This document shows positions 27,909 to 37,390 of a DNA stretch of 64,000 nucleotides, one piece after another. The DNA lies in assembly GCF_900103165.1 (NCBI RefSeq), contig NZ_FNKY01000001.1, positions 1,116,001 through 1,180,000 on the forward strand. The letters are read 5' to 3'. A program made the translations under genes and the position numbers. The stretch is from Nitrosospira multiformis (GTDB lineage Bacteria > Pseudomonadota > Gammaproteobacteria > Burkholderiales > Nitrosomonadaceae). Positions within the stretch are counted from its first letter, which is position 1. Every line of letters begins with the position of its first letter. The notes under the pieces were generated by a model. The model was not told the DNA's origin. It was given only the letters and a program-made list of their open reading frames with translations, and ran no database searches.

Positions 27909-28053
27909 GGAATCGTACAACAAGTCCTTCCATGGAAGCAGCGTAGGAGCGCTGCCAACGCCAACCATTCAAACAGATTTGAAGTCATTCTGTTTTATGT
28001 CGTTAATCCCGCTCCCGGCAGAGATGTTTTATACCGTCAGCAATATTATATAC

Positions 28054-28083
28054 TTGCTAATAGGATAAAGATTACCGTAAAAT
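28054..28083 (+). promoter_or_regulatory. Putative sigma-70 promoter of the rpsP operon
   Basis: TTGCTA (28054-28059), 18-base spacer, TAAAAT (28078-28083). The start would be near 28090, giving a leader of about 30 nt to rpsP. Confidence 0.4.
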
Positions 28084-28121
28084 CTCACCCTTTTCGGTTC
28101 CGGACCCACATAGGCATATAC

Positions 28122-28388
28122 ATGGTCATTATTCGACTGGCGCGAAGCGGTGCCAAGAAACGTCCGTTTTTTAACATGGTAGTAGCGGATTCCCGAGACG
28201 CCCGTGACGGCAAGTTCATTGAGCGCATTGGTTTTTATAACCCCAGGGCGGCTGGAGGCGAAGACACATTGCGTGTTCAATTGGATCGTGTCACCCATTG
28301 GCAATCACAGGGTGCACGATTATCCGATACCGTTACAAGGCTGGTCAGACAGTTCGGTGCAAAACAAAAAGCCGCAGGAAGCAGCTAA
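28122..28388 (+). CDS. rpsP: 30S ribosomal protein S16
   Basis: 88 residues. Conserved start [20 protein letters not shown] and the DSRDARDG and ERIGFYNP blocks. First gene of the standard rpsP-rimM-trmD-rplS operon. Confidence 0.97.
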   Translation: MVIIRLARSGAKKRPFFNMVVADSRDARDGKFIERIGFYNPRAAGGEDTLRVQLDRVTHWQSQGARLSDTVTRLVRQFGAKQKAAGSS

Positions 28389-28410
28389 ATCAGGCGAAGC
28401 AGCCGAGCCA

Positions 28411-28923
28411 ATGGTGGTGATGGGGCGTATTGCCGGCCCCTTTGGTGTGTTAGGCTGGATCAAGGTTTTTCCCTTTACTGAATATGTAGACGGGCTGCTT
28501 GACTATCCAGTCTGGTGGCTGGGCAAAGGCAATGGGGAATGGCGCGAGGTAAAAGTTACCGGATGCGAAGTTCACGGGAATACGTTGACGGCCGCGCTTG
28601 AGCCATACGCTGACCGTACTGCGGCAATGCGGTTGAAGGGCATGCAGATTGCGATACCTCGCAGCCAGCTGCCGAGTTTGTCCAAGAGCGGTAAGGATGG
28701 CTACTACTGGTCGGATCTAATCGGCCTTGAAGTCATTAATCTGCGGAATGAAGAATTGGGGAAAGTAACCGGGTTACTGGAAACTGGTGCCAACGATGTG
28801 CTTCAAGTGCAAAGTCTGATAGAAGGTGAGAAGGAACGATTGATCCCCTTTGTCAGCCAGGTGATTGTCAAGGTGGATTTAAAGGCTTGCCGGATAACGG
28901 TGGACTGGGGTGTGGACTACTAG
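28411..28923 (+). CDS. rimM: Ribosome maturation factor RimM
   Basis: 170 residues, the normal length. Binds S19 and helps the 30S head mature. N-terminal [18 protein letters not shown] and the C-terminal PRC barrel ([26 protein letters not shown]) are typical. Start at the ATG at 28411, 22 nt after rpsP; an upstream GTG at 28357 would overlap rpsP by 32 nt and cannot be excluded. Confidence 0.94.
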   Translation: MVVMGRIAGPFGVLGWIKVFPFTEYVDGLLDYPVWWLGKGNGEWREVKVTGCEVHGNTLTAALEPYADRTAAMRLKGMQIAIPRSQLPSLSKSGKDGYYWSDLIGLEVINLRNEELGKVTGLLETGANDVLQVQSLIEGEKERLIPFVSQVIVKVDLKACRITVDWGVDY

Positions 28924-28925
28924 CC

Positions 28926-29696
28926 GTGGCTTTTGAGTTCGACGTCATTACGCTGTTCCCCGAAATGTTTGATGCCATCACCCGATACGGCATAACCGGC
29001 CGGGCGAAGGAAAACGGGATTTACCGGTTGCATACCTGGAACCCGCGTGATTTCACTGAGGATAATCACCGTACAGTGGATGATCGTCCTTACGGCGGCG
29101 GCCCGGGAATGCTGATGCTGGCACAGCCGCTGGAAAAAGCCGTCGCTGCAGCCAGGACGCGGCAGACAGGTAATGGTGTTAATGGGACAAAGGTAATCTA
29201 TCTTTCTCCCCAAGGACGTTTGTTAGACCACGACCTGGTGATGGAACTGTGCGAATTGCCATCATTGGTACTACTCGCCGGGCGCTATGAAGGCGTGGAT
29301 GAGCGTTTGATAACGCGTGAGGTGGATGACGAAGTTTCCATCGGCGATTATGTGCTCTCTGGCGGAGAGCTCGCGGCAATGGTGCTGATAGACAGTATGG
29401 TGCGGCAGATGCCAGGCGTACTGGGAGACGCGGATTCAGCCAGCCAGGACTCGTTTGTGAGTGGGTTGCTTGATTTTCCCCAGTACACGCGACCGGAAGT
29501 TTATCAGGGAAAAGTCGTGCCGGAGGTTCTCATGTCCGGCAACCACGCCAGAATCAAGCGCTGGCGTTTGCAACAGTCATTGGGCAGAACATGGCTGAGG
29601 CGACCGGATTTACTGGCGTTGAAAATTGAACGCGGCTTGACCGGAGAGGAAACCGAGTTGCTGGAAGCGTTCAAGCACGCTTATGAATCGAACTGA
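28926..29696 (+). CDS. trmD: tRNA (guanine-N1)-methyltransferase
   Basis: 256 residues. Methylates G37 of tRNAs read at CNN codons, using S-adenosylmethionine bound in a trefoil knot ([26 protein letters not shown]). Starts at a GTG two bases after the rimM stop, giving [15 protein letters not shown], the family N-terminus; the open frame upstream lies inside rimM. Confidence 0.95.
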   Translation: MAFEFDVITLFPEMFDAITRYGITGRAKENGIYRLHTWNPRDFTEDNHRTVDDRPYGGGPGMLMLAQPLEKAVAAARTRQTGNGVNGTKVIYLSPQGRLLDHDLVMELCELPSLVLLAGRYEGVDERLITREVDDEVSIGDYVLSGGELAAMVLIDSMVRQMPGVLGDADSASQDSFVSGLLDFPQYTRPEVYQGKVVPEVLMSGNHARIKRWRLQQSLGRTWLRRPDLLALKIERGLTGEETELLEAFKHAYESN

Positions 29697-29735
29697 AGTA
29701 ATAGAAACCAAGCGAAATAAAGTAAGGAGTGGCAA

Positions 29736-30134
29736 ATGAATCTGATCGAACAACTTGAAAACGAAGAAATCAGCCGTCTTGGCAAGACAATTCCGGATTT
29801 CGCCCCCGGCGACACGGTAATTGTTAACGTCAAAGTGGTTGAAGGCGACCGTAAACGCGTACAAGCTTATGAAGGCGTTGTTATCGCCAAGCGTAATCGC
29901 GGCCTCAACTCGGCTTTTACCGTACGCAAAGTGTCCAGTGGTGAGGGTGTGGAACGAACTTTCCAGACCTATTCACCGCTAATTGCCAGCGTAGAAATCA
30001 AACGTCGTGGCGATGTTCGCCGCGCCAAGCTATATTACCTGCGGGATCGTTCCGGTAAATCGGCGCGCATTCGCGAGAAGCTTCCGGCTCGTGCCGCGGT
30101 AAAGAAGGGACCCGCGAAAGCGGAGCTGGCCTAA
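29736..30134 (+). CDS. rplS: 50S ribosomal protein L19
   Basis: 132 residues, at the subunit interface. Conserved block [16 protein letters not shown] followed by [10 protein letters not shown]; the C-terminal extension rich in Lys/Ala is usual in Betaproteobacteria. AAGGAG lies six bases before the ATG. Last gene of the operon. Confidence 0.97.
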   Translation: MNLIEQLENEEISRLGKTIPDFAPGDTVIVNVKVVEGDRKRVQAYEGVVIAKRNRGLNSAFTVRKVSSGEGVERTFQTYSPLIASVEIKRRGDVRRAKLYYLRDRSGKSARIREKLPARAAVKKGPAKAELA

Positions 30135-30189
30135 GCTTCAATCGCAACGCTCCGAGTCCTTGGAGCGAAGTCAAGCACCGAAAAGATCA

Positions 30190-30220
30190 AGGGTCAAGCG
30201 GGAGTCGGCCGCTTGACCCT
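30190..30220 (+). terminator. Hairpin after rplS
   Basis: AGGGTCAAGCGG at 30190-30201 pairs perfectly with CCGCTTGACCCT at 30209-30220. There is no T run on either side, so termination strength is uncertain. Confidence 0.55.
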
Positions 30221-30322
30221 ACCCTATATGCGCCGGTCAGCATGGACTGGTTACAACCCGGCTGCTGAAGTAGCCAATACCGACTCTGCCCTTGGCCTAT
30301 CGCTACCGGCAACCAATAGCAC

Positions 30323-30988
30323 TCAATTTTTCTTCGGTTCCGGCTTATTCTCAATTTCCTTGTGCCAGATATCGTAGACTTCATCTGGCCACAGTGATTT
30401 GATCCAGACAATCACGTCATCGATTTGCTGATTTGTCAACTTGCCATCCCACGATGGCATGCCTCCGATATCTGCCGGACTACCTACCCGGATCATTCTT
30501 TCCAGTGTCTCGGTTGAGTGATGCCAGGCGTGGGCGCTGCCGTCCAGCGGCGGTGGCGGGTATCTGCCGTCAGCGCCAGGATTCCGCCAGCCTGGCGTGG
30601 CTTCCCCATTGGGTCCATGACAATTGGCACAATTTGCACGATAAACAGCTTCACCACGCTTGATTTTCTCGGGATCAAGCTTGCGTGCCGCCAGGTTTTT
30701 TGGCTCCGCTGGCGCGGCAATAGGTGGTGCCGGTTCAGCAGCGGGTGAGATTGAGCCGGCAGAGGGCGTTTCCGGTGCAGCAGCGGGTGCGACAGCGGGT
30801 ATCGGCGCAGCGGCAGGAGGCTTCGATTCACCGCAACCGGCGATCAAGACAACTACCATGCCTGCCAGAAGGACATAGAGCAGACTCTTGTTACCCTTCG
30901 TATTTATCGGCATGAATGCGGAGGTTGAAGATTTTCTTTGCTGGTTCCCAAGGACAGCGAGAGTAAGGGAAGATTTCATGCCCCTCAT
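30323..30988 (-). CDS. c-type cytochrome lipoprotein
   Basis: 221 residues from the ATG at 30988, which overlaps the DUF411 stop as ATGA. A lipobox (VLIAGC, Cys52) follows a hydrophobic stretch; a start at 30913 would give a neater signal peptide but has no ribosome site. A Pro/Ala-rich linker of about 45 residues leads to one class I haem domain with CANCH at 120-124 and the axial Met177 in GGMPSW. Expected to be a membrane-tethered periplasmic electron carrier. Third gene of the copper operon, after the cupredoxin and DUF411 genes. Confidence 0.88.
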   Translation of the reverse strand: MRGMKSSLTLAVLGNQQRKSSTSAFMPINTKGNKSLLYVLLAGMVVVLIAGCGESKPPAAAPIPAVAPAAAPETPSAGSISPAAEPAPPIAAPAEPKNLAARKLDPEKIKRGEAVYRANCANCHGPNGEATPGWRNPGADGRYPPPPLDGSAHAWHHSTETLERMIRVGSPADIGGMPSWDGKLTNQQIDDVIVWIKSLWPDEVYDIWHKEIENKPEPKKN

Positions 30989-31467
30989 TTCAATCTCATC
31001 AGGGATTCTTTTGGATCAGATGGTAGATGTCGGCTGTACACGGTCGTATCGCCTTGTTTGTTGATTAGGAGCACGTCATAAGGATCGCTGCGCGCGCCCT
31101 CCATGCCGGGAGAACCATGAGGCATTCCCGGAGCGGTCAGGCCAATCGCGCGCGGACGCTCTTTGAGAAACCGTTTGATGTCCTGTGCGGGCACGTGACC
31201 TTCAATCGCATAACCATCAACCAGGGCGGTATGACAGGAACCAAGCGTAGTGGAAATACCCGCACGCTCGCGTACCTCCTTGTTGCCCACATCGTGGGTG
31301 TTGACGGTAAAGCCATTCGCACGCATATGGTCGACCCATTTTGCGCAGCACTTGCAGGTTGCACTTTTGTAGACCTCGACGGTTGTCGAGGTGGCGTTAG
31401 CGGCAGCACTCGACAAGGCGCCGACGAGAAGGGATCCAGCTAATAAGGTGTAAGTTAGTTTTTTCAT
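30985..31467 (-). CDS. DUF411 metal-binding protein
   Basis: 160 residues with a signal peptide (MKKLTYTLLAGSLLVGAL...). The DUF411 signature is the Cys cluster ATCKCC (Cys38, 40, 41) and a later GSCHTA; the fold is thioredoxin-like and members often occur in copper and other metal tolerance loci. Probably periplasmic, perhaps passing copper to the cupredoxin encoded just upstream. Overlaps both neighbours as ATGA, so the three genes are tightly coupled. Confidence 0.87.
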   Translation of the reverse strand: MKKLTYTLLAGSLLVGALSSAAANATSTTVEVYKSATCKCCAKWVDHMRANGFTVNTHDVGNKEVRERAGISTTLGSCHTALVDGYAIEGHVPAQDIKRFLKERPRAIGLTAPGMPHGSPGMEGARSDPYDVLLINKQGDTTVYSRHLPSDPKESLMRLK

Positions 31468-31940
31468 TTGGCCTCTACTTCGATTGTTCCTTTCATGCCC
31501 GGGAAACCCATACCTTTGAAGTGGCCTGGCAGCGGGCAGGCGAAGTCGACCACGCCGGCTTCAGTGAAATGCCATACCAGTTCCCCGGTCTTGCCCGGGC
31601 TGACGGAGATCATATTGGGTTCATCGGGGTGTTCCTTGTCGGGGAATTTTTTCATTATTTTTCCATGCTTATCAATTTCATCCGGGGTGCCAATCATTAT
31701 CTCGTGTTTTTTCTTACCGGTGTTCTTAAGCAAGAATTTAATCGTTTCACCCTGTTTCACTTTTATTTCAGAAGGTTTAAACCGGTTCTCCACCATTGTG
31801 ACTTCAATGGTGCGTGACACTTTGCTCAGATCACCAGGGCTGCCGACGGTGCTATCTCCACCCGGATGATTCTCGTCGGCGGAGATTCCGGCCGACATCA
31901 AGCCCAAGGTTAGTGCAGATACGATCAAAAGGTGCTTCAT
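31464..31940 (-). CDS. Periplasmic cupredoxin (type 1 copper protein)
   Basis: 158 residues from the ATG at 31940 with AGGAG six to seven bases upstream. Signal peptide at 1-20, then a plastocyanin-like domain. The type 1 copper ligands are all visible: His79 (KKKHEI), Cys135, His140 and Met144 in FACPLPGHFKGM. Small blue copper proteins carry one electron in the periplasm; ammonia oxidisers use several. First gene of the operon with DUF411 and a c-type cytochrome. Confidence 0.9.
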   Translation of the reverse strand: MKHLLIVSALTLGLMSAGISADENHPGGDSTVGSPGDLSKVSRTIEVTMVENRFKPSEIKVKQGETIKFLLKNTGKKKHEIMIGTPDEIDKHGKIMKKFPDKEHPDEPNMISVSPGKTGELVWHFTEAGVVDFACPLPGHFKGMGFPGMKGTIEVEAK

Positions 31941-31991
31941 GTGTTCTCCTTTCCGTAGAGATCCCATACCCCTCTTTTAAGCATCAAACTT

Positions 31992-32021
31992 ATTATGATT
32001 ACCTTCATGTCAATATAGCAA
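31992..32021 (-). promoter_or_regulatory. Putative promoter of the cupredoxin operon
   Basis: On the minus strand TTGCTA (32016-32021), 18 bases, CATAAT (31992-31997). Start near 31985, about 45 nt before the cupredoxin ATG. No copper-regulator box is recognised. Confidence 0.35.
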
Positions 32022-32481
32022 GAAAACGCACCACCACCCATTTTATTCTAACAAGGACGTATCTGATGTGCTTTTAAATCTGGGACGCGAACATATTTTA
32101 TTACCTTGTGCCGCTATCAATGGTTAAAATATCTTGATCAGTAGGATTGGGCAGATGTAATGTCATGGCGTGATAGACTGCAAAGCGGCTCTGTAGTTCC
32201 TATTTTTAATGGTTGGGCAGCCTGTGGGATTTGAAGAATCGAAGCGAAAAGAATGACGGAGAGGACAGATATCGAGAGCCGATTGTTGTTTATTAATTAA
32301 AAAGCGGCGAAATATAGACCGGCCAGCCGTTAAGCGTTTTCAGTCTGTACTAAACGAACTCCACATAATCCGGTATAGCTTGGCCAAATGCCATGCTATG
32401 AACCGAATCGGCCGCACAGGTGTGCTGGTATCTATATTTACTCCGTATAACAATAACTTGTCTGCTACTCCCCCTGCTGAG
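32022..32481. other. Intergenic stretch between divergent cupredoxin and lipoprotein genes
   Basis: About 460 nt, AT-rich in part. Frames open across its right end lack a ribosome site and are better read as the leader of the next gene. Nothing else recognised. Confidence 0.4.
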
Positions 32482-33702
32482 ATGAAAATACCCTATATAG
32501 ATATCCTTTGCCCTCTGCGCTCGTTATTCTTGACGCTGTGTCTTGTATCCGCGTTCGCGCTCTCCGGTTGTGTCTCGCCCATCGCGCTCAATCGTGCAGT
32601 CGGGGCCTATGATGAAGCCATCACCACCGCTGCTTCCCGACAGCTATTGACAAATATCGCCCGCGCTCATCACCATCAACCAATTCACTTTACCGGGGTT
32701 TCGAATGTCGCGGCTACCTTCGATTTCCGCTTCAGTGCAGGGGCCACTCCCGCGCTGGGGGGACTTGCCGGCGAGGTGTTGATGCCCACATTTGGCGGCA
32801 GCGTCGCGGAAAATCCCACCATCAGCATTGTCCCGATCGAAGGCGAAGAATTTACCAGGCGGCTGCTCACCCCGTTTCAGCAAGGCAAGCTCACGCTTCT
32901 GCTCCGTCAGCGCTTTGATATCGATCTCTTGCTGAGGTTGATGGCGCAGGAAGTGCGTATTCAGGATTCCACACCAAAGGTTGCGTATCGAAATAGACCC
33001 TCTGATTCATTGGGCTACGAAATGTTCCGTCGCGTGGTGCTGCATCTTTCGGCCATTCAGGACCAAAACCAGCTCTATGCTGAACCGCTGAATCTGGAAC
33101 GCACCTGGATCATCCCCGCTGGTTCAGTTTCGGCGGAAGGCTTTCAGGCTCTGGAGAAAGAGTTTTTCGTGCTCTATAACAAGCAGGACAATACTTACAT
33201 GCTTCGTAAACAAGTGCCAGGTCCGATTCTCATCACCAACTATGATCCCGAAACGCTATCCCTGGAGGAACGTGCGCAGTTGAACAATGAAGGAGGGACC
33301 TGGAATCCCCACGATGTTGCTTTCGACATTCGCTCTAACCTTCCAGGGGGAGAGTGGCCAATGAGAGGAACCTTCCGGCTCAGAAGTTTTCACGAAATTC
33401 TCAACTTCCTCGGCCGCTCCCTCGGCGACGAGCCGGAGTATCATGTCGAGAAAGACATACGGACGCTCGCCATCAAAGGCGATGAAAATCCGATCGCTAC
33501 CATGGGACTCGTCGTGTCGGATAAACCGCCATTGGAAGCCGATCTTTCGATCCGTTCGCATAATCGGTACTACTCCGTGAATACCGCTGGCCCGCTTGCT
33601 CGTTGGAACCGGGATGCCTTCCAGATGTTGTACCTGTTGTTTCAAATGACCATCACGGATTTGCCGCGTACCGGCGTGCCGAGTATCACGATTGCCAAGT
33701 AA
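32482..33702 (+). CDS. Lipoprotein of unknown function
   Basis: 406 residues from the ATG at 32482, which gives a lipoprotein signal with lipobox ALSGC near residue 30. The frame is open 102 nt further upstream but the extra residues are not signal-like. The mature protein is about 375 residues, mixed helical and beta, with GATPALGGLAGE followed by a Gly/Thr-rich stretch, and no domain I recognise. It stands alone, divergent from the copper operon, and may be an envelope protein restricted to this lineage (inference). Confidence 0.75.
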   Translation: MKIPYIDILCPLRSLFLTLCLVSAFALSGCVSPIALNRAVGAYDEAITTAASRQLLTNIARAHHHQPIHFTGVSNVAATFDFRFSAGATPALGGLAGEVLMPTFGGSVAENPTISIVPIEGEEFTRRLLTPFQQGKLTLLLRQRFDIDLLLRLMAQEVRIQDSTPKVAYRNRPSDSLGYEMFRRVVLHLSAIQDQNQLYAEPLNLERTWIIPAGSVSAEGFQALEKEFFVLYNKQDNTYMLRKQVPGPILITNYDPETLSLEERAQLNNEGGTWNPHDVAFDIRSNLPGGEWPMRGTFRLRSFHEILNFLGRSLGDEPEYHVEKDIRTLAIKGDENPIATMGLVVSDKPPLEADLSIRSHNRYYSVNTAGPLARWNRDAFQMLYLLFQMTITDLPRTGVPSITIAK

Positions 33703-33819
33703 TTCAACCCTTCTAGCGTTGCTGCGAATGTGCGGCGTCGCTGGGAGAGAGCAAATAGTGGGCAATGCATCCAGTCGATCTACACATGGTGTGCCTGACA
33801 AGGGTGTTCCCCGGCTATT

Positions 33820-34380
33820 CTAAAGCAGTGGCTGCATACTCGAAAAGCGCCATTCACCCGGTGCAAGGCCGTGCAGGGAATATGCGCCGATCGCATGGCG
33901 GATCAGCCGCAGCGTAGGGAAAGATACAGCCGCCGTCATATGTCTGACCTGGCGGTTCTTGCCTTCCATGAGCGTCAATTCGATCCATGAAGTAGGGATG
34001 TTTTTCCGGAAGCGAATAGGTGGTGTGCGCGGCCAGAGGTTCCCCGGTTCATCCAGTAGAAGTAGACGTACTTGCGCGGGCATGGTCTTGAAAGCCCTCA
34101 GTATCACACCCCGGCGCAATTTATCCAGTGCAACTTCATCGGGTACACCTTCTACCTGCACCCAGTATGTTTTCGGCAGCTTATGCTCGGGGTTGCTGAT
34201 CCTGTTTTGCAATTTGCCATCATCGGTGAGGAGTACCAGACCTTCGCTATCGGCATCGAGTCGTCCGGCGGCATAAAAACCTGACAGCGGTATGAAATCT
34301 TTGAGAGACTTGTATCCGGCCTCGGGCGTGAACTGGCAAATGACTCCGTAAGGTTTATTGAAAAGAATCAGGCGAGACAT
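33820..34380 (-). CDS. rluE: 23S rRNA pseudouridine synthase, RluE/RsuA family
   Basis: 186 residues, without the S4 domain, as in RluE. The catalytic block [17 protein letters not shown] contains the essential Asp. [20 protein letters not shown] is the second conserved block. RluE modifies U2457 of 23S rRNA in E. coli; substrate here is by analogy. No neighbour is functionally linked. Confidence 0.88.
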   Translation of the reverse strand: MSRLILFNKPYGVICQFTPEAGYKSLKDFIPLSGFYAAGRLDADSEGLVLLTDDGKLQNRISNPEHKLPKTYWVQVEGVPDEVALDKLRRGVILRAFKTMPAQVRLLLLDEPGNLWPRTPPIRFRKNIPTSWIELTLMEGKNRQVRHMTAAVSFPTLRLIRHAIGAYSLHGLAPGEWRFSSMQPLL

Positions 34381-34432
34381 GATTTTTGTCGATAGGACTG
34401 CACGGTATTTACCGGGAAATATGGAATAGAAA

Positions 34433-34487
34433 TTAACCTGAATCCAGTAGTTGCAGCAAACTCACCTGCAGGATTCAGGATTAATCC
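34433..34487 (+). repeat. Dispersed intergenic element, copy D
   Basis: TTAACCTGAATCC at 34433-34445 and GGATTCAGGATTAA at 34471-34484 form an imperfect inverted repeat around a 25-base centre that includes AGTAGTTG. The right arm overlaps the last codons of yggU. Confidence 0.45.
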
Positions 34488-34855
34488 GTTCCGGAATTGG
34501 GTGTCTTAAACAATACATCCGGTTCTAATACCGTTTGCCAGATTTCAACGACTTTGCGCCGGGATTTGACTCCGTGTCTGAGTGTCACCTGACTTAGCGG
34601 CACGCCAAAAGTCATTGCAAGAAACTTTAGCAGCGCAGTGTTGGCCGCACCTTCCACCGGTGGCGCGGCAAGCCTGATTTTCAGTGCGTCGCCATGCAGC
34701 CCGACGGCTTCGGTGCGTTTCGCACCGGGTTGTATGTGAACCCTAAGGATAAGCCGCTGACCACCATCAGCGCAGTGGTGCCAGGCGTGGTGCGACAATG
34801 CTGACGACACAAAAAAACTCCCGTAAGGTATCAATACTTCGACAGACTCATACAT
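34481..34855 (-). CDS. yggU: YggU-family protein (DUF167)
   Basis: 124 residues. The DUF167 core is clear (LILRVHIQPGAKRTEAVGLHGDALKIRL in two blocks, APPVEGAANTALLKFLA). Small cytoplasmic protein, role unknown. Start shares one base with the yggT stop (TGATG), so the pair is translationally coupled; yggT-yggU near proC is a conserved order. The first about 35 residues before the core are not conserved. Confidence 0.9.
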   Translation of the reverse strand: MYESVEVLIPYGSFFVSSALSHHAWHHCADGGQRLILRVHIQPGAKRTEAVGLHGDALKIRLAAPPVEGAANTALLKFLAMTFGVPLSQVTLRHGVKSRRKVVEIWQTVLEPDVLFKTPNSGTD

Positions 34856-35427
34856 CAGAATAGAAGAGAGATCTCCTTGCCTGCCCCCGCTACGACGAAC
34901 AGCAGTAATTGAATAATCACCAGCACAAACAGGGGCGACAGGTCGACATTGCCGATCGGTGGAATACGCCTGCGGATAACGCCGAGGAATGGCCGTGTGA
35001 AGCTGTCGAGCATCGGGGCAAGGGGAGTGTGAGGATTGAACCAGGAAAGTACCGCCTGCATGATGATCGCCACCAAAATAATATAGAGTGTCATTTTGAT
35101 AATCTCTATCAATCCCAGCAGCACCAGTCCCGTGATCGCGATGCCGATAGTCGATCTGAACTCATATCCTTGAAGCATAAGCACGCCGGTCAGCAACATG
35201 CATTGCGCAAGCCATGCCAATAACAACGTGGAAAGATCCATTCCGCTATATCCGGGAATGACCCGGCGGGCAGGCCGTACGATAAAATCGGTAAGTGCCA
35301 CGAGAAATTGAGACAATGGGTTGCGGTAGGGCGCGCGGAGCAATTGCATATAAAAACGCAGCAGCAGCGCCAGAGAAAACAGACCCAGCAGGGTGTCGAG
35401 CAGAAATATCAGTATCTGGTTGAGCAT
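34855..35427 (-). CDS. yggT: YggT-family membrane protein
   Basis: 190 residues with two YGGT repeats, each made of two helices and the FIVRPARRVIPGYSG- or FTRPFLGVIRRRIPP-like loop, four helices in all. Inner membrane protein linked in some bacteria to osmotic or division functions, not settled. AGGAA lies eight bases before the ATG. Confidence 0.9.
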   Translation of the reverse strand: MLNQILIFLLDTLLGLFSLALLLRFYMQLLRAPYRNPLSQFLVALTDFIVRPARRVIPGYSGMDLSTLLLAWLAQCMLLTGVLMLQGYEFRSTIGIAITGLVLLGLIEIIKMTLYIILVAIIMQAVLSWFNPHTPLAPMLDSFTRPFLGVIRRRIPPIGNVDLSPLFVLVIIQLLLFVVAGAGKEISLLF

Positions 35428-35451
35428 ATACGTTCCTGGAAAATAATAACC

Positions 35452-35639
35452 CTAGGGTCTGTTAACACTTATTTCGCACCCGCGTTTTTTGTGTAGCAAC
35501 CCGAAGGGACGGGACGGATTTCATCCAGCCCTTCGTTACTCGCCGCTTACGGAGGCCCGCTCCGCCGCGCGGCTCACGCCTCGTACTGGATGAAATCCGT
35601 CGCCGTCGCGGGTGCGAAATAAGTGTTAACAGGCCCTAG
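35452..35639. mobile_element. MITE-like element with CTAG-flanked inverted repeats, copy 2 (188 bp)
   Basis: Same ends as 18117-18387: the left reads CTAGGGTCTGTTAACACTTA (one mismatch), the right is the exact inverted repeat. The core matches copy 1 except that copy 1 has about 83 extra bases. Inserted between yggT and proC. Flanks read as ...AAC-CTAG-GTG... once the element is removed, consistent with a CTAG duplication. Confidence 0.8.
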
Positions 35640-35650
35640 GTGATAAAGTT

Positions 35651-36463
35651 TTATGTCCTGCCAAACTCGTCACCCAATTCACGCGAGCGTTGATTCGCCA
35701 TATGAATCGCACGCACGATCGCATGCTTGACATTGTCATTTTCGAGAGACTGGATCGCGCGCTCTGTGGTGCCACCCTGGGAAGTTACCCGGGCACGTAG
35801 CGTGGCGACGTGTTCATCACTCTGAATTGCGAGCCGGGCAGCGCCGGCAAAGGTTTCCAGGCTTAATTGCCGTGCCTGGCTCGCATCCAGCCCTAGTTCC
35901 TGCCCCGCCTTCTGCATGGCCTCAATGAAATAAAATACGTAAGCCGGACCGCTGCCCGACAAGGCTGTCACCGCATCCAGCAGCTCCTCGTGATTGCACC
36001 ATAGCACGGAACCGACCGCGCCAAGTATAGTCTCCGTGTTGCGCTTATCCTCCGCACTGACCCCATCCAGGGCATATAGTCCCGTAACCGCTGCGCGAAT
36101 CAATGCCGGCGTGTTGGGCATGGCTCGCACCACACGTGCATAACCACTCATCCAGCGGCTTATATCAGTCGCGCGAATACCGGCAGCGATAGATATAATC
36201 AGATGGCTTCTAAGCAGTGCCGCGAGTTCCCGTGCCACAGCTGACAGCTGCTGCGGCTTTATCGCCAGCAGGATGACGTCGCTGCCGGATAAGCCTTTGG
36301 CGAGTTCCGCCACGGCTTCCACGTCAAATTCGTGCTTTATTTTCTCACGCCTTTCGGCGTTGATTTCGACTACACATATTTGCCCAGGCGAATAACCCTG
36401 TTGCAATAGGCCACCGATCAAGGCGAAAGACATATTGCCGCCGCCGATAAATGTGATGTTCAT
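35651..36463 (-). CDS. proC: Pyrroline-5-carboxylate reductase
   Basis: 270 residues. Last step of proline synthesis. N-terminal dinucleotide site FIGGGNMSFALIGGL, AMPNTPALIRAAVTGLYA and the C-terminal TSQGGTTERAI block. AGGAG lies four bases before the ATG. Located beside yggT, a common order, although the mobile element now separates the two. Confidence 0.95.
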   Translation of the reverse strand: MNITFIGGGNMSFALIGGLLQQGYSPGQICVVEINAERREKIKHEFDVEAVAELAKGLSGSDVILLAIKPQQLSAVARELAALLRSHLIISIAAGIRATDISRWMSGYARVVRAMPNTPALIRAAVTGLYALDGVSAEDKRNTETILGAVGSVLWCNHEELLDAVTALSGSGPAYVFYFIEAMQKAGQELGLDASQARQLSLETFAGAARLAIQSDEHVATLRARVTSQGGTTERAIQSLENDNVKHAIVRAIHMANQRSRELGDEFGRT

Positions 36464-36547
36464 GTCGCTCCTGTGATTGTGAAGTCTCGTAAATGTGATG
36501 ATATAGCGAGGGGGTCATGCTGAGCATTTCGCTGTTCTGTTCTCCCC

Positions 36548-37363
36548 TTATTTTTGACAATGTGGACAATAAAAACTTGAACGCTGTCCCTGCCTGATTT
36601 GCATGATGATTACACCGCACTTCCGGCATGGTTGCCCGTTTCGCTGATACACCCAATACTGTTGCTGAAAATAGCCGGGATTGCCGTCGCTGTTAACGAA
36701 GTCGCGCAAGCTGCTGCCGCCTGCTTCGATCGAGAGATTAAGCGTTTCCTTTATTGCCCGCACCAGTTTCTCGTACCTGCGCACGCCGATCCGCCCTGCG
36801 GGGGTTATGGGACTGATGCCCGCGCTGAAGAGCGCTTCACTGGCGTAAATATTGCCAACGCCGACGACAATGCGACTGTTCATCAGTACTTCCTTGATGC
36901 TGGCGCTGCGGCCTCGAGTCTTTTCGTATAACAATTTCCCATTGAACGCTTTGGTAAGCGGCTCAGGTCCAAGTTGAGCCAGTAAAGCATGGTGCATGAC
37001 ATCACCGGTGTTCCATAGCACTGCGCCAAAACGGCGCGGATCTTTGAAACGCAGAATTATGCCGGTATCCAGTATCAGGTCGATATGATCGTGTTTCTGC
37101 GGCGGCGTGGCGGCGGGAAGCAATCTCAGGCTGCCGGACATGCCGAGATGCAAGATCAGTGTTCCGGTGCCACAGTCGAATAGAAGGTATTTGCCGCGCC
37201 GGGTCACCGTATTGATTTTCAACCCGCAAAGCGTGTGTCCGAGATCGTGAGGTACCGGCCAGCGCAGGCTCAAATTTCGCAGCGTAGCACCAGCAAGACG
37301 GTGCCCCTCCAGATGAGGGACGATGCCACGACGGATAACTTCGACTTCTGGTAGTTCAGGCAA
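36548..37363 (-). CDS. mutM: Formamidopyrimidine-DNA glycosylase
   Basis: 271 residues. Removes 8-oxoguanine and formamidopyrimidines and nicks the strand. Starts at TTG 37363; the required N-terminal PELPEVE (catalytic Pro after Met removal) begins right there, so this unusual start is certain. The C-terminal zinc finger is complete (CRKCG, 16 residues later CPHC). Helix-two-turn-helix part [19 protein letters not shown] is typical. Confidence 0.95.
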   Translation of the reverse strand: MPELPEVEVIRRGIVPHLEGHRLAGATLRNLSLRWPVPHDLGHTLCGLKINTVTRRGKYLLFDCGTGTLILHLGMSGSLRLLPAATPPQKHDHIDLILDTGIILRFKDPRRFGAVLWNTGDVMHHALLAQLGPEPLTKAFNGKLLYEKTRGRSASIKEVLMNSRIVVGVGNIYASEALFSAGISPITPAGRIGVRRYEKLVRAIKETLNLSIEAGGSSLRDFVNSDGNPGYFQQQYWVYQRNGQPCRKCGVIIMQIRQGQRSSFYCPHCQK

Positions 37364-37390
37364 CTGGAGTATCTCTATAAAGTTCGGGGT

